Source of the DNA: JADZAI01 sp046348585
GTDB taxonomy: Bacteria > Pseudomonadota > Alphaproteobacteria > Micropepsales > Micropepsaceae
DNA length: 64,000 bases
Reading direction: 5' to 3'
Assembly (NCBI GenBank): GCA_046348585.1
Contig: JAXMDZ010000001.1
Location: 186,001-250,000, forward strand
Shown here: positions 33,836 to 44,976 of the stretch, in pieces
Numbering within the stretch: the stretch's first letter is position 1
Layout of the letters: each line of letters starts with the position of its first letter
Position numbers and translations under genes: made by a program
The notes under the pieces: generated by a model
Told to the model about the DNA's origin: nothing
Database searches by the model: none
What the model saw: the letters and a program-made list of their open reading frames with translations, nothing else

Positions 33836-35206
33836 ATGAAGCAGACCTTCCTGGCCGGATTGGCGGGCCTCACGGCGGGCGTCGCCGCGACCGCCCTGCT
33901 GGTGAATTTCGGCCATGTCGAAGCCAGCTCGGAGACCTATCGCCAGCTCAACCTGTTCGGCGACGTGTTCGAGCGCGTGCGCGCCAATTACGTGCGCGAG
34001 GTCGACGACGCCGATCTGGTGAAGTTCGCCATCAACGGCATGCTCACCTCGCTGGACCCGCATTCCAGCTACATGGACGCCAAGGACTTCACCGACATGC
34101 AGGTGCAGACCCGCGGCGAATATGGCGGGCTCGGCCTCGAGGTCACGCAGGAGAACGACTACGTCAAGGTCATCTCGCCCATCGACGACACTCCGGCGGC
34201 CGCCGCCGGCATCAAGGCGGGCGACTTCATCACCCATATCGACGGCATCCAGATCCGCGGCCTGCCGCTGAACGACGCGGTCGAGAAGATGCGCGGCCCG
34301 GTCGGCACGCCGGTCACCATCACCGTCGTGCGCCCCGGCGTCGACAAGCCCAAGGACTACGTTCTCAAGCGCGCCATCGTGCGCGTCGACAGCGTGAAAT
34401 ACCGGGTCGAGGGCGACGTCGGCTATATCCGCATCTCGTCCTTCAACGAGCAGACCGAATCGGGCATCGCCCAGGCCTTCGCCGCGCTGAACAAGCAGGG
34501 CGGCGCCGGACTGAAGGGCTATATCCTCGACCTGCGCAACAATCCGGGCGGCCTGCTCGACCAGTCGATCTCGGTCTCGGACTCGTTCCTGGAGCGCGGC
34601 GAGATCGTCTCGACCCGCGGCCGCGATCCGCAGGACATCCAGCGCTACACCGCCCGCTCGGGCGACGATACCGGCGGCAAGCCGGTCGTCGTGCTGGTCA
34701 ATGGCGGTTCGGCCTCGGCCAGCGAGATCGTCGCGGGCGCGCTGCAGGACCAGGGCCGCGCCGTGGTCATCGGCACGCTGAGCTTCGGCAAGGGCTCGGT
34801 GCAGACCATCATTCCGCTGGGCTCGGGCGAGGGCGCACTGCGCCTGACGACGGCGCGCTACTACACGCCGTCGGGCCGCTCCATCCAGGCGCACGGCATC
34901 GAGCCGGACTGGGAAGTCCACGCCAAGCCGAAGGATTCCGACGAGGAAACCGAGGCGGAGAGCCGCCGCCGCTCCGAGGCCTCGCTGCCCGGCCATCTGA
35001 ACGGCGAGAGCGAGGAAGAAGGCCCGGTCGAACCCAAGACCAAGGGCGTCGTCTATCCCGCCGCCGGCGACAAGACCGAGGACTTCCAGCTCGACTACGC
35101 GCTGAAATTCATCCGCAACGGCATGAAGCCGCTGGGCATCGAGCAGAAGAAGGTCGCGGCCTCGGCCGCCGCCGAGGGCGATCCGGCCGCGGCGGCCCCG
35201 CACTGA
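33836..35206 (+). CDS. ctpA: Carboxyl-terminal processing protease (S41)
   Basis: The 456-residue enzyme has an N-terminal membrane anchor or signal, a PDZ domain (about 95-170, ending with KPKDYVLKR) and an S41 domain with Ser294 in GGSASASEI and Lys319 in FGKGSV. The Ser-Lys spacing of 25 matches Tsp. It trims the C-termini of periplasmic proteins. The C-terminal acidic and Ala-rich tail is variable. It lies between the EnvC-like and YibQ-like genes, as in other alphaproteobacteria. Confidence 0.92.
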   Translation: MKQTFLAGLAGLTAGVAATALLVNFGHVEASSETYRQLNLFGDVFERVRANYVREVDDADLVKFAINGMLTSLDPHSSYMDAKDFTDMQVQTRGEYGGLGLEVTQENDYVKVISPIDDTPAAAAGIKAGDFITHIDGIQIRGLPLNDAVEKMRGPVGTPVTITVVRPGVDKPKDYVLKRAIVRVDSVKYRVEGDVGYIRISSFNEQTESGIAQAFAALNKQGGAGLKGYILDLRNNPGGLLDQSISVSDSFLERGEIVSTRGRDPQDIQRYTARSGDDTGGKPVVVLVNGGSASASEIVAGALQDQGRAVVIGTLSFGKGSVQTIIPLGSGEGALRLTTARYYTPSGRSIQAHGIEPDWEVHAKPKDSDEETEAESRRRSEASLPGHLNGESEEEGPVEPKTKGVVYPAAGDKTEDFQLDYALKFIRNGMKPLGIEQKKVAASAAAEGDPAAAAPH

Positions 35207-35244
35207 GACGGACGTTAATCTCCGTAAACTTCCTCTTAACCGCG

Positions 35245-35274
35245 ACGCGGCCATGGTTCCCACCATGGCCGCGT
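35245..35274 (+). promoter_or_regulatory. Hairpin enclosing both candidate start codons of the YibQ-like gene
   Basis: ACGCGGCCATGG (35245-35256) pairs perfectly with CCATGGCCGCGT (35263-35274) around TTCCCA, followed by TGTCTTTCG. The ATGs at 35253 and 35265 lie in the arms, and no Shine-Dalgarno is visible. It may end the ctpA transcript, control translation, or both. Confidence 0.45.
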
Positions 35275-36191
35275 TGTCTTTCGAAAGCCTCTGGACACCT
35301 CTCCGCCGCACCTACCGGGCGCCGGGCCGGCTCGCCGTCATCGCCTGGACGATCGCCGCCGTCGGGGCCGCCGCCGCGCTCGCGCCGATCCTGTACGGCG
35401 AGCCGGCGGGCGCGCACGCGATCGTCGCCAGCGGCGGCGCCGCCGCCATCGCCGCCCCTCACGCCGCCGAGCCGGTCGCGGCCGAAACCGCCGATCCGGC
35501 CGAATTCCGCCGTGCCCCGCCGCCCGACGACGGCCGGCCGCGCGTCGCGGTGATCGTGCGCGGGCTCGCCTTGTCGGACACGACGACCGCCGCGGCGATC
35601 GCCCGCCTGCCCCCCGACGTGACGCTCGGCCTCAGCCCCTATGGCCGCACGCTCCAGAAGACCGTCGATACCGCCCGGGCGAGCGGCCATGAGGTCTTTC
35701 TCGACGTGCCGGTCGAACCGCCGGGCTATCCCGCCAACGATGCCGGCCCCAAGGCGATCGTCGCCTCGCTGACCCCTTCGGAGAACGCCGAGCGGCTGGT
35801 CTGGTGCCTCGAACGGGCGAACGGCTTTCCCGGCCTCGTCTTCGCGCCCGGCAGCCCGGCGCTGGAGGACAAGGCGGCGATGGGACCGCTGCTCACCGAT
35901 CCGCGCTTTTCGCACTTCGTCTGGGCGGCGGGCGCGGCGCGCGGTCTCGACGGCGCGCAGGCGGCGCGGGCGCGGATCGACGTGACCATCGACGCGGCGG
36001 CGACGGCCCACGACATCGACCTGGCGCTGGAACGGCTGGAGGCGCTCGCCCGCCGCAACGGGTCGGCCATCGGCCTCGCCGGGCCCTATCCGGTGACCGT
36101 CGACCGGCTCGCCGCCTGGAGCGCCGATCTGGAATCGCGCGGCCTGCAGCTCGTGCCCGCCAGCGCGCTTTCGGTTTCGCCCGCCTCCTGA
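35253..36191 (+). CDS. Divergent polysaccharide deacetylase family protein (YibQ type)
   Basis: This 312-residue protein has an N-terminal membrane segment (AVIAWTIAAVGAAAALAPIL) and a domain of the divergent polysaccharide deacetylase family: VAVIVRGLALSDTTTAAAIARLP, FLDVPVEPPGYPANDAGPKA and a C-terminal AIGLAGPYPVTVDRLAAW. In most members RGLG or similar replaces the catalytic DDG, so hydrolytic activity is doubtful. The position after ctpA and envC is usual. Whether the start is ATG 35253 or 35265 is unsettled; both lie within a hairpin. Confidence 0.82.
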   Translation: MVPTMAALSFESLWTPLRRTYRAPGRLAVIAWTIAAVGAAAALAPILYGEPAGAHAIVASGGAAAIAAPHAAEPVAAETADPAEFRRAPPPDDGRPRVAVIVRGLALSDTTTAAAIARLPPDVTLGLSPYGRTLQKTVDTARASGHEVFLDVPVEPPGYPANDAGPKAIVASLTPSENAERLVWCLERANGFPGLVFAPGSPALEDKAAMGPLLTDPRFSHFVWAAGAARGLDGAQAARARIDVTIDAAATAHDIDLALERLEALARRNGSAIGLAGPYPVTVDRLAAWSADLESRGLQLVPASALSVSPAS

Positions 36192-36204
36192 TAGATCGCC
36201 GCGC

Positions 36205-36711
36205 ATGACCAAGCGCGCCGAAGACCTGCCCTATCGTCCCTGCGTCGGGGTGATGCTGCTGAACCCGCGCGGCGAGGCCTTTGTCGGCCGCCGCATCGAC
36301 CGCGACAGCGACCGCGAGGGCGGCGAGGCCTGGCAGATGCCGCAGGGCGGGATCGACCCCGGCGAGGATCTGACCGCGGCGGCCTTGCGCGAACTCTACG
36401 AGGAGACCGGCATCGACAAGGCCGAGATCCTGGCCGAAAGCGCCGGCTGGCTGACCTACGACCTGCCCGACTATCTGATCGGCGTCGCGCTGAAGGGCAA
36501 GTTTCGCGGCCAGCGCCAGAAATGGTTCGCCGCCCGCTTCACCGGCGCGGACGAGGACGTGCGGCTCGACCTGCACGATCCTGAGTTCGACGCCTGGAAA
36601 TGGGCCCCCGTCGAGGCCCTGCCCGGCCTCATCGTGCCGTTCAAGCGGGCGATCTACAGCGCCCTCGTCGACGAGTTCGGCGCCCTCGCCCGCCGCCTCG
36701 CCGAAGGCTAG
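36205..36711 (+). CDS. rppH: RNA pyrophosphohydrolase RppH
   Basis: The 168-residue Nudix protein has the complete Nudix box (residues 48-70, from GGIDPGEDLT to ELYEETGI) and the RppH marker KFRGQRQKWFAARF. It removes pyrophosphate from 5'-triphosphorylated mRNA, starting decay. It closes the block from rplU; its stop overlaps that of the convergent crotonase gene by 4 bases. Confidence 0.95.
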   Translation: MTKRAEDLPYRPCVGVMLLNPRGEAFVGRRIDRDSDREGGEAWQMPQGGIDPGEDLTAAALRELYEETGIDKAEILAESAGWLTYDLPDYLIGVALKGKFRGQRQKWFAARFTGADEDVRLDLHDPEFDAWKWAPVEALPGLIVPFKRAIYSALVDEFGALARRLAEG

Positions 36712-37451
36712 CCCCGCTTGCGGGCGGCGAAGGCGGCGATCCGCGCCTCCATGTCCGGGCCGCGCCCCTCGCCGCGATAGACCTCGCGCGCGAGGCCCTC
36801 GGCGAGCGGCAGCCCGTCGCTCTCGCGCAGCAGCCGCTTGTTGGCGGCATGGCTGAACGGCGAGTTCGCAGCGATCCCGGCGGCGAGATCGGCCAGCGCC
36901 GTCTCGAAATCCTCGTCCGCGACGCAGACATTGGCGAGGCCCATCGCCGCCGCCTCGGCCCCCGAATAGGTGCGGCAGGTGAACATCATCTCGCGCGCCT
37001 TGTAGGTGCCGATCCGGCGCGGCAGGCGCTGGCTGAGGCCCCAGATCGGCGTCAGCGCCCATTTGGCGTGGGTGTCGGCGAATTTCGCGTTGGCCGAGGC
37101 GAGGACGATGTCGGCGGCGAGCGCGAGTTCGAGCGCGCCGGTGTAGCAATGGCCGTGGACCGCGCTGACGACCGGCAGCGGCAGATCGGCGAGACGTTCG
37201 ATCACCTTCGACTGGAAATGCGGCTCGGGCAGCTTCTCGCCGGCCGCGATGTCGCCGAGATCGTGGCCGGCCGAGAAGCATCGGCCCGCCCCGCGCAGCA
37301 CGACGACGGCGACGGGGTGGTGCTGGATGTCGCGGACATGGGCGTCGAGCGCGCGGAAGAGATCGACGGTGAGGGCGTTGAGCTTGTCCGGCCGGTTGAG
37401 CGTCAGCGTCGCGACGCCGTTCGCATCGGCGCGCAGAACCAGATCCGTCAT
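36708..37451 (-). CDS. Enoyl-CoA hydratase/isomerase (crotonase) family
   Basis: I chose the ATG at 37451 because AAGGGG lies 8 bases upstream; an ATG at 37457 is too close to it. The 247-residue protein has the crotonase oxyanion-hole region GRCFSAGHDL and GHCYTGALELAL, so the Glu144 equivalent is kept. The second catalytic Glu is replaced (FADTHAKWAL, Glu to His). This points to isomerase or another crotonase reaction rather than classic hydration. It converges on rppH. Confidence 0.82.
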   Translation of the reverse strand: MTDLVLRADANGVATLTLNRPDKLNALTVDLFRALDAHVRDIQHHPVAVVVLRGAGRCFSAGHDLGDIAAGEKLPEPHFQSKVIERLADLPLPVVSAVHGHCYTGALELALAADIVLASANAKFADTHAKWALTPIWGLSQRLPRRIGTYKAREMMFTCRTYSGAEAAAMGLANVCVADEDFETALADLAAGIAANSPFSHAANKRLLRESDGLPLAEGLAREVYRGEGRGPDMEARIAAFAARKRG

Positions 37452-37503
37452 GAGCATTTCCCCTTGTTGTCCTGCCGCACAGCAGGGCGCGGGGGGCGGC
37501 TTG

Positions 37504-37959
37504 TCAACGCCGGCGCGGTTCGGGTTCGCTCTCCAGCGCCGTCAGCAGGCGTTCGAGCAGGGCGCGCAGCTGCCGCGCGTCCTCGCGCCCCAGAAGATTG
37601 GCGACATGCGCCTCGTAGCGTTCCGAAAGGTCCTGCGCCGCCGCCATGAAGCGCCGCCCCCGCTCGGTCAGCCGAACCAGCCGGGCGCGGCCATCGCCGG
37701 GGTCTTCGCTCAGCGTCAGATAGCCGAAGCCCACCAGCTGGCCGACGAGATAGGCCATGCTCTGCTTGGTCATGCCGGCGAGCGCGGCGAGATCGGTGAG
37801 GCGCGAGCCATCCGGCGCGATCGAGCGGAAGACCGCGCTGTGGGCGATGCGGATATCGGGAAAGCCGCGCGCCGCGAGCGCCCGGTACTGCCAGTCGAGA
37901 TAGATCCGGTGGGGTTCGCGGAAAAGCCTTCCGAAGGTCGGCTTGTGTGACGGACGCAC
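37504..37959 (-). CDS. MarR family transcriptional regulator
   Basis: The 151-residue protein starts at a GTG and has a winged-helix DNA-binding core (LTDLAALAGMTKQSMAYLVGQL, GYLTLSEDPGDGRARLVRLTERG) with flanking dimerisation helices. MarR proteins are usually ligand-released repressors. A large palindrome, 37979-38016, sits between it and the divergent membrane-protein gene and is its likely operator. Targets may include itself and the neighbouring gene. Confidence 0.9.
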   Translation of the reverse strand: MRPSHKPTFGRLFREPHRIYLDWQYRALAARGFPDIRIAHSAVFRSIAPDGSRLTDLAALAGMTKQSMAYLVGQLVGFGYLTLSEDPGDGRARLVRLTERGRRFMAAAQDLSERYEAHVANLLGREDARQLRALLERLLTALESEPEPRRR

Positions 37960-37978
37960 GCTGGCCTCGCCTTGATTT

Positions 37979-38016
37979 CGTCAGAATGTCTGTCTATTTG
38001 GTCAGACGTTCTGACG
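37979..38016. promoter_or_regulatory. Probable MarR operator
   Basis: CGTCAGAATGTCTG and CAGACGTTCTGACG form 14-base inverted arms (one mismatch) around 10 bases containing TCTATT. A TTGATT (37972-37977) and TCTATT (37993-37998) promoter for the plus-strand gene would be covered, so bound regulator would block it. Confidence 0.65.
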
Positions 38017-38059
38017 ATATGGCGCGGCCCGGCGGCGGGCAAGCGCGAAGGAGACAGCG

Positions 38060-38482
38060 ATGAGCGATTTCGCATTGGATTACGGCGCGGTTCCCGGCGC
38101 GGCGGCGCGGGCGCGGCCGGCCATCGCGCGGGTCTTCCTGTGCCTGGCGGTCGGCTACGGCCTCGTCGGCATGGGCATGGGGCTCTACATGGGCGGCGCC
38201 GAGGACTGGACGCTCGCGCCCGCGCACGCGCACATCAACCTGCTCGGCTGGGTGACGACGGCGCTCTATGCGCTCGTCTATCGCGCCGCGCCGGCGATGG
38301 CAGAAACCCGCACCGCGCGCTGGCACCTTGGCGTTTCGACGAGCGCCATGCTGCTGATGATCGTCGCGTTCCCGCTGCACCTTCTGGGCGTGGAGGCGGC
38401 CGATCCGCTGGTCGCCCCGGCGATGATCGGCCAGGTCGCGGGGATGATCCTCTTCGCCTCGCTGGCGATCCGCCGCTTCTGA
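38060..38482 (+). CDS. Four-helix membrane protein with HAHINLLGW motif
   Basis: This 140-residue protein has four predicted membrane helices and the motif APAHAHINLLGWVTTALYALVYR near residues 58-80. The histidines recall the H-x-H/LLGW segment of heme-copper oxidase subunit I-like proteins, but the chain is far shorter. It may bind heme or another metal, or be a relic fold. GAAGGAGA precedes the start, and it is divergent from the MarR gene with the operator between them, so it is probably under MarR control. Confidence 0.62.
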   Translation: MSDFALDYGAVPGAAARARPAIARVFLCLAVGYGLVGMGMGLYMGGAEDWTLAPAHAHINLLGWVTTALYALVYRAAPAMAETRTARWHLGVSTSAMLLMIVAFPLHLLGVEAADPLVAPAMIGQVAGMILFASLAIRRF

Positions 38483-38492
38483 GGGCGCGGCC

Positions 38493-39350
38493 TCAGGCGG
38501 CGCGGGCGAGGCGGGCTTCGGCCTTCAGGGCGCTGCGGTTCTTGAAGCGCACCGCCGTCCAGATGAGGCGCGAGGCACTGCGCGCCACTAGGCCGCGCGG
38601 CCTCATGCCGACCGCCGCGGCGATCATCCCGACCGCCCGGTCGAGATGCTTGGGCCGCCACAGCCGCAGCACGCGCGTCTCGTAGGCCTTCACGCAGGCC
38701 TTGCGGTCGTAGGGATCGGTGCCGATCCGGGCGGGCGGCGTGTTGGCGCAGTAATAGGCATAGGCGAGTTCGTCGTCCTCGGCCTCGCTGAGACGCCCCG
38801 CCGCGATGCGCAGCTTCTTCCAGAACTTCAGCTCCGGCTCCGGCTGGACCAGCTGGAGGTCGTAGAACAGCCGCCAGTGGCGCATCTCGTCGCCCGCGAT
38901 ATGGGCGGCGATCTGCTTGAGCACCGGCTCCTCGGTCGCGTCGCGCATCGCCGAATAATACGAGGTCGTGCCCGATTCCACGACGCAGCGGGCGATCAGC
39001 TCGCCCCGCTTGGAGCCGCGCACCGAGCCGTCGGCGTCCTCGAAATGCGGCGGCTTGTAGCCTTCGCGGAAGGCCTTGAAGGTCGCCTCGAAATCGAACT
39101 CGGGGTCCGCCAGCTTCACCCAGCGGCCGAGCGCGAGCCCGTGCTGGGTCTCCTCAAGGCCCCATTGTTCGAAAATCGCGTGCATGGCGGCGTCGCCGGG
39201 GAAGACGGCCTTCAGATAGCCGACATAGTCGCGCGCATTGTATTCGACCACCGAGGCGGCCTTCACCGCCATCAGGAGATCCTGGTCAACCTTGCTCGGA
39301 TCGAATCGCTCCCACGCGATATCGTCGAGCGTCCAGCCCGGCTTCGTCAT
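38493..39350 (-). CDS. Ferritin-like diiron protein
   Basis: The 285-residue product from ATG 39350 has the ligands of a four-helix diiron site: E in VVEYNARD, EETQH, E in VVESGTTSYY, and GDEMRH, with paired ExxH motifs. This occurs in ferritin-like proteins and acyl-ACP desaturases. The chain is soluble with a basic C-terminus. It could act in iron handling or as an oxidase; substrate unknown. Two GCCGTTAACCT copies lie upstream, and it converges on the membrane-protein gene. Confidence 0.72.
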   Translation of the reverse strand: MTKPGWTLDDIAWERFDPSKVDQDLLMAVKAASVVEYNARDYVGYLKAVFPGDAAMHAIFEQWGLEETQHGLALGRWVKLADPEFDFEATFKAFREGYKPPHFEDADGSVRGSKRGELIARCVVESGTTSYYSAMRDATEEPVLKQIAAHIAGDEMRHWRLFYDLQLVQPEPELKFWKKLRIAAGRLSEAEDDELAYAYYCANTPPARIGTDPYDRKACVKAYETRVLRLWRPKHLDRAVGMIAAAVGMRPRGLVARSASRLIWTAVRFKNRSALKAEARLARAA

Positions 39351-39509
39351 GGTCCAAACCCTTGCGCCGTGCGTTGACGGCTTCCCCTTGGTGAGCAGCT
39401 TGGCACAGACGGCGCCGTTTTTGAAGCGCCCATAGGTTAACGGCGCGGGCAATTCCCCTGTCGGGCGAAGGGGTTAGAGGTTAACGGCCGCACCTGGCCG
39501 GCGGATACG

Positions 39510-39539
39510 AAAAGGGGCTCCGCAGCGTCGCGGAGCCCC
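39510..39539 (-). terminator. Terminator of the atp operon
   Basis: On the minus strand a 10-bp perfect GC-rich hairpin (GGGGCTCCGC with GCGGAGCCCC, 6-base loop) is followed by TTTT. It lies 23 bases after the atpC stop. Confidence 0.85.
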
Positions 39540-39561
39540 GGAAATCCGCCGTTCGGCGACC

Positions 39562-39966
39562 CTAGTTGAGCAGCGCCCGCACCTGGCGGAGCTGGTCGAG
39601 GGCCTCGCCCGCCTTGCGCCGGGCGCGCTCGTCGGTCGCGTCGGCGACGTCTTCTTCAAGGTCCTTGATCCGGGCGTCGAGGTCGGCGGCCTTCAGATCC
39701 TCGAACGGCATCGCCTCGTCGGCGAGCACGGTGAGGCCGGCCGGCGTCACCTCGGCGAGACCGCCGCGCACGAAAATCTTCAGATCCGCGCCGTCCTCGC
39801 TGCCCTTCACGTCGATGACGCCCGTGCGGACGATCGAGATCAGCGGCGCGTGGCCGGCCAGCACGCCGAAATCGCCCTCCGACCCCGGCACCACCACCAT
39901 GTCGGCGGTGGCGGAGTAGAGCAGCTTCTCGGGGCTGACGAGATCGAAGTGCAGCTTCTCGGCCAT
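39562..39966 (-). CDS. atpC: ATP synthase F1 epsilon subunit
   Basis: The 134-residue protein has the N-terminal beta-sandwich (KLHFDLVSPEKLLYSATADMVVVPGSEGDFGVLAGHAPL) and a C-terminal helical pair. It is the last gene of the operon and sits in the central stalk, where the C-terminal helices can inhibit hydrolysis. The terminator at 39510-39539 follows. Confidence 0.95.
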   Translation of the reverse strand: MAEKLHFDLVSPEKLLYSATADMVVVPGSEGDFGVLAGHAPLISIVRTGVIDVKGSEDGADLKIFVRGGLAEVTPAGLTVLADEAMPFEDLKAADLDARIKDLEEDVADATDERARRKAGEALDQLRQVRALLN

Positions 39967-39976
39967 AGGGTGATCC

Positions 39977-41401
<1,425 letters not shown>

Positions 41402-41419
41402 TATGTCGTCCTCAGTTCC

Positions 41420-42307
41420 CTAGAGCGCTTCCGCGCCCGAGATAATCTCGATCAGTTCCTTGGTGATCATCGCCTGACGCGAACGGTTGTACTGGATCGT
41501 CAGCTTGTCGATCACCTCGCCCGCGTTGCGCGTGGCGTTGTCCATCGCCGACATCTGCGCGCCGAAGAACGACGCGGCGTTCTCGAGCAGCGCGCGGAAG
41601 ACCTGCACCGCGACGTTGCGCGGCAGGAGATCGGCCAGAATTTCGGTCTCGTCGGGCTCGTAGGCGTAGATCGCGCCGCCGAGATCGAGCTTGGGCGCCG
41701 CGGCGCTCGCCGCGACCTCGGCCGGGATCAGCCGCTGCTCGGTCGGCACCTGCGAGATCACCGACTTGAAGTGCGAATAGAAGAGCGTCGCGACGTCGAA
41801 CTCGCCCGCCTCGTACATGTCGAGCACGCGCCCGGCGATCGACTGCGCGAGGCCGAAGCCGACCTGCTTCACGCCGCCCAGCTCGATCGTGTCGACGATC
41901 AGCCGCGCATAGTCGCGGCGCAGCTGGTCGCGGCCCTTGCGGCCGACCGCCAGGATCTTCACCTGCTTGCCGGCGGCCAGGAGCTTGCCGATGTGCTGGC
42001 GCGCCAGCTTGACGATGTTCGAGTTGAAGCCGCCCGCGAGACCGCGGTCGCCGGTCGCCACGATCACCAGATGGACGTCGTCGCGCCCGGTGCCGGCCAG
42101 CAGCTTCGGCGCGCCGGGATTGTCCTTCATCGAGGCGCCGAGATTGGACAGCACCCGCTCCATGCGCTGGGCATAGGGGCGCGCGGCCTCGGCCGCCGCC
42201 TGGGCGCGGCGCAGCTTCGCCGCCGCGACCATCTGCATGGCCTTGGTGATCTTGCGGGTGGACTTCACCGAAGCGATGCGCACCCGGAAGGATTTCAAGC
42301 TCGGCAT
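41420..42307 (-). CDS. atpG: ATP synthase F1 gamma subunit
   Basis: The 295-residue rotor subunit begins MPSLKSFRVRIASVKSTRKITKAMQMVAAAKLR and ends with the conserved helix NATRNAGEVIDKLTIQYNRSRQAMITKELIEIISGA. It transmits rotation to the beta subunits. Length is slightly above E. coli gamma, because of an alphaproteobacterial-type insertion. Confidence 0.97.
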   Translation of the reverse strand: MPSLKSFRVRIASVKSTRKITKAMQMVAAAKLRRAQAAAEAARPYAQRMERVLSNLGASMKDNPGAPKLLAGTGRDDVHLVIVATGDRGLAGGFNSNIVKLARQHIGKLLAAGKQVKILAVGRKGRDQLRRDYARLIVDTIELGGVKQVGFGLAQSIAGRVLDMYEAGEFDVATLFYSHFKSVISQVPTEQRLIPAEVAASAAAPKLDLGGAIYAYEPDETEILADLLPRNVAVQVFRALLENAASFFGAQMSAMDNATRNAGEVIDKLTIQYNRSRQAMITKELIEIISGAEAL

Positions 42308-42334
42308 GGCCGATCAGCCCTCTTCCCTAACGGT

Positions 42335-43864
<1,530 letters not shown>

Positions 43865-43869
43865 GTGGC

Positions 43870-44424
43870 TCAGGCCTCGGTCAGAACGGTCTTGAGGTTG
43901 GCGAGTTTCGTCTTGAGCGACGAGTCGATCATCTTGGAGCCGACCTGAACGACGAGGCCGGCGATCAGCGACGGATCGACCGTCACCGAAAGCTGGGGTT
44001 CCTTGCCGTAGGCGGCCTTCAGCGTGGCTTTGAGGTCGGCGACCTGCGCGTCGCTGAGCGGGTGCGCGGACTTCACGTCGGCGGAGATCTCGCCGCGATG
44101 GCGGGCGAGCAGCCTGGCGAAGGCGCGCCCGATCTGCGGCAGCATGAACAGGCGGCGGTTTTCGGCGACGAGGCCGATGAACTTCTGGGTCAGCGGAGCC
44201 GCGCCGGCGGCGGAGAGGATTTCGGCCATCGCCGCGCCCTGCTGGGCGCGCGAGAAGGTCGGCGAGGCGACCAGCCGGGCGAGATCGGCGTTTTCGGCGA
44301 TCATCCTGCCGAGGTCGGCGAGATCGGCAGCGACGGCGTCGAGGCCGTTCTCTTCGTTCGCCAGCTCGAACAGAGCCTGCGCGTAGCGGTCCGCGGCGAG
44401 GCTTGAGGCGGCTGAAGCGGCCAA
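43870..44424 (-). CDS. atpH: ATP synthase F1 delta subunit
   Basis: The 184-residue protein has the helical N-domain (ADRYAQALFELANEENGLDAV) and the C-terminal VTVDPSLIAGLVVQVGSKMIDSSLKTKLANLK typical of delta (OSCP). It tops the F1 head and links it to the stator. The operon contains only F1 genes; Fo genes are elsewhere, as usual in alphaproteobacteria. Confidence 0.97.
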   Translation of the reverse strand: MAASAASSLAADRYAQALFELANEENGLDAVAADLADLGRMIAENADLARLVASPTFSRAQQGAAMAEILSAAGAAPLTQKFIGLVAENRRLFMLPQIGRAFARLLARHRGEISADVKSAHPLSDAQVADLKATLKAAYGKEPQLSVTVDPSLIAGLVVQVGSKMIDSSLKTKLANLKTVLTEA

Positions 44425-44579
44425 GCTGAACTCTCCTCAGTGCGCGCTTTTGCGCGGGTTTCTGGCGCGGCGCGCCGGGGCGGCGCGGCCGGGTACTGAC
44501 TGGATCGGCGGCTGAATGCTGCGTCCGGCGCACACGGGGAGGTAAAATCGTCGCACCCGCCCCCGCCAGCGCGCGCGAG

Positions 44580-44608
44580 CCTCTAGCACGCGAGTTTCGC
44601 GGGCGCAA
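44580..44608 (-). promoter_or_regulatory. Likely atpHAGDC promoter
   Basis: On the minus strand, TTGCGC (44608-44603), 17 bases, then TAGAGG (44585-44580) form a plausible sigma-70 promoter with a leader of about 150 bases. The rest of 44425-44721 shows no other gene. Confidence 0.4.
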
Positions 44609-44721
44609 CAACCGCCTAAGCGGCTGGCGGAAAAGAATATTTTTGAAGGCGGCCGGGTGCGGCGCGGACGAGTGCGCACGCCGGGCGAAGGGGATTCCCG
44701 GCCAGGCGGCGGCAGGCCGCC

Positions 44722-44847
44722 TCAGGCGTCGCGGCGCGCGGCCGGGCGGCGGGCAGGCTGAGGCTCGTCCGGCCCTTCGTCGGCGAGCGCCGACAAGGCA
44801 TAGCTCAGCGCCGCGATGGCGACCGCACCGGCAACGAGCAATGTCAT
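44722..44847 (-). CDS. Small membrane protein of 41 residues
   Basis: A 41-codon frame starts at the ATG at 44847 with AGGAGGAGG just upstream, the strongest ribosome-binding sequence near here. The product begins MTLLVAGAVAIAALSYALSAL, a single membrane helix, and ends in a charged Pro/Arg tail. It recalls KdpF-type single-helix subunits, but no kdp genes are near. It lies between the atpH promoter region and priA. Unknown function; the coding call rests on ribosome-binding site and topology. Confidence 0.5.
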   Translation of the reverse strand: MTLLVAGAVAIAALSYALSALADEGPDEPQPARRPAARRDA

Positions 44848-44976
44848 GGCAGCAACCTCCTCCTGCGACGCCGCCATGCTTGGCGGGCGCGGCTGAACGG
44901 CCGCTGAACGCGGATTTCGGCTTTTTAATCGAGCCTGAGCGATGCGCGCCCGCGCACCGGTTATCCGCGCGCCGCC

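Noticed and set aside
44722..44847. KdpF subunit
   Set aside because: The single-helix peptide is similar in shape, but no kdp genes are near, so I left it as an unknown small membrane protein.
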